This document shows, in pieces, positions 4,798 through 7,288 of a stretch of 7,288 nucleotides of DNA (position 1 is its first letter; each line of letters opens with the position of its first letter). Source of the stretch: Dehalococcoidia bacterium (GTDB lineage Bacteria > Chloroflexota > Dehalococcoidia > JACPQF01). The position numbers and the translations under genes were made by a program. Location of the stretch: the NCBI GenBank assembly GCA_030650265.1, contig JAUSEJ010000194.1, positions 1 to 7,288 on the forward strand, read 5' to 3'. Below the pieces are notes generated by a model, which saw only the letters and a program-made list of their open reading frames with translations, was not told where the DNA came from and ran no database searches.

Positions 4798-6015
4798 ATG
4801 AGCATTTGGCAAAGTATGCGCATTGCCGGGCGAGCGCTGCGAGTGAACGCGTTGCGGTCGCTCCTTACCATGTTGGGAGTGATCATCGGCGTGGCGGCGG
4901 TGATCACTACTATCTCCATTGGTAACGGCGCTTCGGAGCAGGTTACCCGCCGGTTCAAAGCTATGGGGACAAACTTGCTGGTAATCAATCCGGGCAAGAC
5001 GGTAACCGGTGGAGTAGTGTCGGCGGCCGATAGGGTGGTGTCGCTTACCCGCGAAGATGCCGAAGCTCTAAAGGATCTTCCGGCTGTCGCGGCCGTGGCG
5101 CCGGAAGTGGGCAAGAGTATTCAGGTGACCTATGGCAACCGCAACACGGTTTCCAATATCACTGGCACTACGCCGGAGTTTGCCTCCGCCCGCAACTACA
5201 ATATCGATCGCGGACGATTTGTCACGGACGCCGACGTGATTAGCGGACGGTGCGTGGCCGTGCTGGGGCAGGACGCGGTGAACATACTGTTTGGCAACGC
5301 TGATCCATTGGGTCGGGCTATCCGGATCAATAAGGTGGAATACGAAGTGGTTGGCATTCTCCAGACTAAGGGGATCGGAGGCAATGAGAATCGAGACGAC
5401 CTGATCATCGTGCCGATCACCACGGCCCAGAAGCGGCTCATGGGTCCTTCCGGAAGCAACCTGAGGACCATAAACGTAGCAGCCATCTCGGCCGATCGCA
5501 TAGGGGATGCCGAGGATCAGGTAAGGACGCTTTTGCGGGTCAGGCATCGTTTGGATGCGTCGAAGCCGGATGACTTCGAGTTAAAGAGTCAGTCAGATCT
5601 GGTCGAGGCGTCGGAGAGCGCCAGCGCTACGTTCACGGTGTTGCTTACCGGCATCGCTGCGGTTTCTCTGTTTGTAGGCGGGATCGGCATCATGAATATC
5701 ATGCTGGTTTCGGTAACCGAGCGCACCCGGGAGATAGGGATCAGGATGGCGTTTGGCGCTCAGCGCCGGATCGTAATGCGACAGTTCGTGATCGAGGCCG
5801 TGGTTTTGGGGATGATCGGAGGAGTAATTGGAGTCATGGTGGGAGCGCTGGCCTCCTGGGGCGTTAGTCGCTGGGCCGGCTGGGTTACCCTTCTTTCTCC
5901 CGAAGCGATCGCCATGGCTTTCGCCTTCGCCGTGGTGGTGGGACTATTCTTTGGCATCTACCCCGCCCGCAAAGCTTCTCGCCTCAACCCCATCGACGCC
6001 TTGCGTTACGAGTAA
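4798..6015 (+). CDS. MacB/YknZ-like ABC transporter permease (MacB_PCD + FtsX)
   Basis: A 405-residue permease, the usual size for a stand-alone MacB-type membrane subunit. Helix 1 is at ~21-42, right after the amphipathic start WQSMRIAGRALRVNALRS. A large extracytoplasmic MacB periplasmic-core domain spans ~43-275, with helices at ~280-303, 333-357 and 368-388. The cytoplasmic coupling segment VTERTREIGIRMAFGAQ (306-322) and the C-terminus YPARKASRLNPIDALRYE (388-405) are hallmark FtsX-family sequences. There is no N-terminal nucleotide-binding domain: no Walker A/B or LSGGQ is visible, so it needs a separate ATPase. The ribosome binding site AGAGGA (4784-4789) sits 8 nt before the ATG. It is second in the operon, ending at a terminator. 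Probable role is mechanotransmission-type export or envelope function with the adaptor; substrate unknown (antibiotic, peptide and lipid are all possible). Confidence 0.93.
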   Translation: MSIWQSMRIAGRALRVNALRSLLTMLGVIIGVAAVITTISIGNGASEQVTRRFKAMGTNLLVINPGKTVTGGVVSAADRVVSLTREDAEALKDLPAVAAVAPEVGKSIQVTYGNRNTVSNITGTTPEFASARNYNIDRGRFVTDADVISGRCVAVLGQDAVNILFGNADPLGRAIRINKVEYEVVGILQTKGIGGNENRDDLIIVPITTAQKRLMGPSGSNLRTINVAAISADRIGDAEDQVRTLLRVRHRLDASKPDDFELKSQSDLVEASESASATFTVLLTGIAAVSLFVGGIGIMNIMLVSVTERTREIGIRMAFGAQRRIVMRQFVIEAVVLGMIGGVIGVMVGALASWGVSRWAGWVTLLSPEAIAMAFAFAVVVGLFFGIYPARKASRLNPIDALRYE

Positions 6016-6051
6016 AAGACATGGGTCAGGTGGGGTCGCCTGGCCTCGAAA

Positions 6052-6079
6052 CTGAGGCTGGTGGCCTCAGGGGCTTTTT
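6052..6079 (+). terminator. Intrinsic terminator of the adaptor-permease operon
   Basis: A perfect 7-bp stem, CTGAGGC (6052-6058) / GCCTCAG (6064-6070), with loop TGGTG, followed by GGGC and TTTTT (6075-6079). It starts 36 bp past the permease stop. An overlapping alternative stem, GCCTC (6043-6047) / GAGGC (6054-6058), would compete with it. The 4-nt gap before the T-run is a little unusual. Confidence 0.65.
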
Positions 6080-6458
6080 ACACAGCGATGGCCACTCATA
6101 TGGTCATGCCCCGTCCTTCTTGTCCTACTGCTTTAACGAGCGAAGGCCAGGAAGGTTTCGCGCTCCAAGGTGAAGAGCCCCTTCTTTCCCAATCGCGGCG
6201 TCGTGGCCAGTTCGACCAAAATCGCCCTTGGCCGGGTGTTTGCGCCAGTTAGTTCTGCCGGCGCCCGGCAGTTTATTTACGCTTCGGTGCTGGCGAAGCG
6301 AACTCCTGCCTGGGTTTTTGCCGGCGAACGGCGTGGATAAGAGCAGGTTGACGGGCAGATTGTGTCACTGTCTCTGGTCTGCTGCCAGAACCTGACAGCA
6401 CCCGGCGGCGCAGGCAACAGCGATGTGAGGTTATTGGAGACTGCAGGTGTGCAAGAAA
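6080..6458. other. Hairpin-rich intergenic region without a convincing gene
   Basis: No reading frame here has a good start and ribosome binding site. A 63-residue frame ending at 6252 begins inside the upstream terminator and looks spurious. Besides the hairpin at 6255-6271 there are two more inverted repeats: CGCTTCG (6280-6286) / CGAAGCG (6294-6300), a perfect 7-bp stem, and CTGTCTCTGG (6368-6377) pairing with CCAGA (6385-6389) and GACAG (6394-6398) with a 4-nt bulge. The cluster could be an unannotated structured RNA or decayed sequence. I recognise no known RNA family (no SRP, RNase P, tmRNA or T-box landmarks). Confidence 0.4.
6255..6278 (+). terminator. Terminator-like hairpin
   Basis: A strong, perfectly paired stem CTGCCGG (6255-6261) / CCGGCAG (6265-6271) with a 3-nt loop CGC, followed directly by TTTATTT. 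The T-rich side is on the plus strand only. It may be a backup terminator for the adaptor-permease operon about 240 bp upstream, or may end a short transcript arising in between. Confidence 0.55.
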
Positions 6459-6490
6459 GGGACGAATTACTTTAACGTCCCTATTTAGGG
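6459..6490. promoter_or_regulatory. Overlapping dyads just upstream of the zinc-ribbon promoter
   Basis: GGGACG (6459-6464) pairs with CGTCCC (6476-6481). That right arm overlaps a second palindrome, CCCTATTTAGGG (6479-6490), which ends 2 bp before the -35 box. The arrangement fits either an activator or repressor site, or a terminator-like hairpin insulating the promoter. No binding protein can be named. Confidence 0.35.
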
Positions 6491-6492
6491 TA

Positions 6493-6521
6493 TTGACAGC
6501 GGCAGCATTGTGTTGTAGTAT
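6493..6521 (+). promoter_or_regulatory. Sigma-70 promoter of the small zinc-ribbon gene
   Basis: A perfect -35 TTGACA (6493-6498), a 17-bp spacer and TAGTAT (6516-6521, four of six to consensus). Predicted start is near 6528, giving a ~77-nt leader before the ATG at 6605. Confidence 0.75.
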
Positions 6522-6542
6522 TCTACTCACGCCAGCCTTACT

Positions 6543-6563
6543 GCAAGTCCGATTCGGGCTTGC
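6543..6563 (+). promoter_or_regulatory. Leader hairpin before the zinc-ribbon gene
   Basis: GCAAGTCC (6543-6550) and GGGCTTGC (6556-6563) form an 8-bp stem with one G-U pair and a 5-nt loop GATTC, inside the predicted 5' leader. It is followed by a G/T-rich stretch rather than a clean T-run, so it looks more like an mRNA-stabilising or regulatory hairpin than a terminator. Confidence 0.4.
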
Positions 6564-6604
6564 CGGGTGTTGTTTGGTGTTTTGGAGGAAAGGGGGTATA
6601 CTAG

Positions 6605-6748
6605 ATGGAGGCCTACTGCGTCAAGTGCAAGGCGAAGAGAGAGATCACAGCACCTAAACAAGTTACTTTAAAGAATGGTCGGCCAGCCACAGAGGGCACT
6701 TGTCCTGTTTGCAGCACGAAGCTGTTCAGGATCGGAGCCAGCAAATAA
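6605..6748 (+). CDS. Small double-CxxC zinc-ribbon protein (DUF5679 type)
   Basis: A 47-residue protein beginning MEAYCVKCKAKREI and containing KNGRPATEGTCPVC. Two CxxC knuckles (C5/C8 and C33/C36) form a predicted four-cysteine zinc ribbon, with a basic linker between them and the short tail LFRIGASK. Length and sequence fit the DUF5679 family, which I associate chiefly with Chloroflexota and some other monoderm bacteria. Its biochemical role is not established. The knuckle resembles those of nucleic-acid-binding ribbons, so a ribosome- or nucleic-acid-associated role is possible (inference). The ribosome binding region AAAGGGGG (6589-6596) lies 8 nt before the ATG, with a further GGAGG at 6584-6588. 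It has its own promoter at 6493-6521 and appears monocistronic. Confidence 0.88.
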   Translation: MEAYCVKCKAKREITAPKQVTLKNGRPATEGTCPVCSTKLFRIGASK

Positions 6749-6984
6749 TCGGTGAATCTCGGAAACGCCGCATCACCGCGGATGGAGATGCGGGCAACCA
6801 TGAAGTCTACGTCGTGGGCCAAGCATAGCGCTTCCTCTAAGCTGCCTCCCACCGGGCTTGGTCTATGGTCGTCAGAGCTTACGTTGTTCAGCTCCCAATC
6901 CATTTCGTCGTACAGACGGATCACTTTGAATCTGGACCGGGGCCTTATAGCGGGGCCAGTTAGTCCGGAGGGGTGGATCTCCAA
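6613..6984 (-). CDS. Doubtful coding-like frame antisense to the zinc-ribbon gene
   Basis: The minus-strand frame can start at a TTG (6984) and stops at 6613, giving 123 residues; it stays open without a start codon up to about 7055. Between about 6984 and 6749 its composition is protein-like, balanced in charge (for example RFKVIRLYDEMDWELN and HDVDFMVARISI), with many codons ending in G or C. The plus-strand frame opposite is Ser/Thr-rich, as antisense shadows usually are. Against it: no ribosome binding site, a poor start codon, and its last 136 nt lie wholly antisense to the better-supported zinc-ribbon gene. It may be a decayed gene fragment. I do not recognise a family. Confidence 0.22.
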   Translation of the reverse strand: MEIHPSGLTGPAIRPRSRFKVIRLYDEMDWELNNVSSDDHRPSPVGGSLEEALCLAHDVDFMVARISIRGDAAFPRFTDYLLAPILNSFVLQTGQVPSVAGRPFFKVTCLGAVISLFALHLTQ

Positions 6985-7094
6985 GGCAAATGTCCCGATT
7001 TTCCCAATTCGAACTGGATAACCTCTTTTTGATGTCTTTATGAAATTTCCCGTCGATAGTTAAATTGTGTAGACGCGAGAATCGGTGAGCGGGT

Positions 7095-7288
7095 ATGATG
7101 CGTTATGCTTGCTCGCCGACCTTGAGCTATGGGTCCCTGGATCAGGACTGTCAACTGAGTTGGTGGCAGGCAGGCCCTGATCTTGCCGGAGAAGATGTGG
7201 ATCCCCTCGACTGGCGGTTTGGACCCGGCAGTTGTAGTGTCTTGGTCAGTATTCCGGTTAATTGGCTGATTGGTATTTCGCGTCGGAA
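7095..7288 (+). CDS. Possible 5' end of an unidentified gene, cut by the window edge
   Basis: Tandem ATGs at 7095 and 7098 open a frame with no stop up to the right edge (64 codons seen). GGTGA (7084-7088), a good match to the ribosome binding consensus, lies 6 or 9 nt upstream. The product begins MMRYACSPTLSYGSLDQD and is unusually rich in Trp and Cys, with a hydrophobic stretch near the edge (SVLVSIPVNWLIGI). No clear promoter is visible. A minus-strand frame across the same region is open too, so coding direction is not settled and no family is assigned. Confidence 0.28.
   Translation, partial: MMRYACSPTLSYGSLDQDCQLSWWQAGPDLAGEDVDPLDWRFGPGSCSVLVSIPVNWLIGISRR
7140..7182. repeat. Nested inverted repeat
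   Basis: Outer arms GATCAGG (7140-7146) and CCTGATC (7176-7182) are perfectly complementary and enclose a small palindrome CAACT-G-AGTTG (7152-7162). On RNA they could form a nested stem. It lies inside the possible gene at the right edge, so it may simply be coincidental or coding sequence. Confidence 0.35.

Noticed and set aside
6061..6252. 63-codon plus-strand frame ending just before a hairpin
   Set aside because: Its GTG start lies in the loop and stem of the operon terminator, there is no ribosome binding site, and the composition is not protein-like.
6348..6376. TTGACG as a -35 box in the gene-free stretch
   Set aside because: No A/T-rich -10 hexamer at suitable spacing.
6752..7021. 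89-codon plus-strand frame after the zinc-ribbon gene
   Set aside because: Ser/Thr/Arg-rich composition typical of an antisense shadow, and no ribosome binding site.

Overview
The window looks like chromosomal DNA from an uncultivated or environmental bacterium, most plausibly a member of the Chloroflexota (Dehalococcoidia-like). The pointers are a 47-residue double-CxxC protein of the DUF5679 type, an adaptor protein with long Ala/Leu repeats joined by Pro/Gly/Asp linkers, and an adaptor plus MacB-type permease pair with no outer-membrane channel nearby. This placement is inference from family knowledge, not from a phylogenetic marker. Base composition is moderately GC-rich throughout, and no insertion sequence, prophage or CRISPR array is visible.

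Layout, left to right. (1) Positions 3-248 hold the 3' end of an unidentified plus-strand gene with a calcium-loop-like motif. (2) A minus-strand tRNA unit runs from 735 to 474: a near-perfect sigma-70 promoter, a leader with a 7-bp tandem repeat, tRNA-Ala(CGC), a spacer filled by a terminator-like hairpin, then tRNA-Arg(CCT). (3) A minus-strand two-gene operon (2881 to 758) encodes a 3-hydroxybutyryl-CoA dehydrogenase followed 6 nt later by a 12-helix major facilitator transporter. (4) A divergent promoter region (about 2980-3068) has the minus promoter for that operon and a plus promoter for the next one, with -35 boxes only 13 bp apart. (5) A plus-strand operon (3117-6015) encodes a MacA/YknX-like membrane-fusion adaptor and a MacB/YknZ-like FtsX-family permease. 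It ends in an intrinsic terminator, and no ATPase gene is present. (6) A roughly 500-bp hairpin-rich intergenic stretch leads into a strong promoter and the small zinc-ribbon gene at 6605-6748. (7) The last 540 bp are poorly resolved. They hold a coding-like minus-strand frame, a possible gene start running off the right edge, and an inverted repeat.

Functionally, the dehydrogenase and the transporter look like a small catabolic unit: import of an organic acid or similar solute and acyl-CoA oxidation. The adaptor/permease pair looks like the membrane half of an export or envelope-remodelling ABC system whose ATPase must come from elsewhere. The most informative observations are regulatory. 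There are four recognisable sigma-70 promoters, two sharing the 12-nt string CGATGCTAnAAT at the -10. Inverted repeats lie on or next to the promoters of the tRNA, adaptor and zinc-ribbon units. A terminator-like hairpin separates the two tRNAs. I did not find a convincing wholly new system; the ATPase-less exporter and the tRNA attenuator-like spacer are the best leads.
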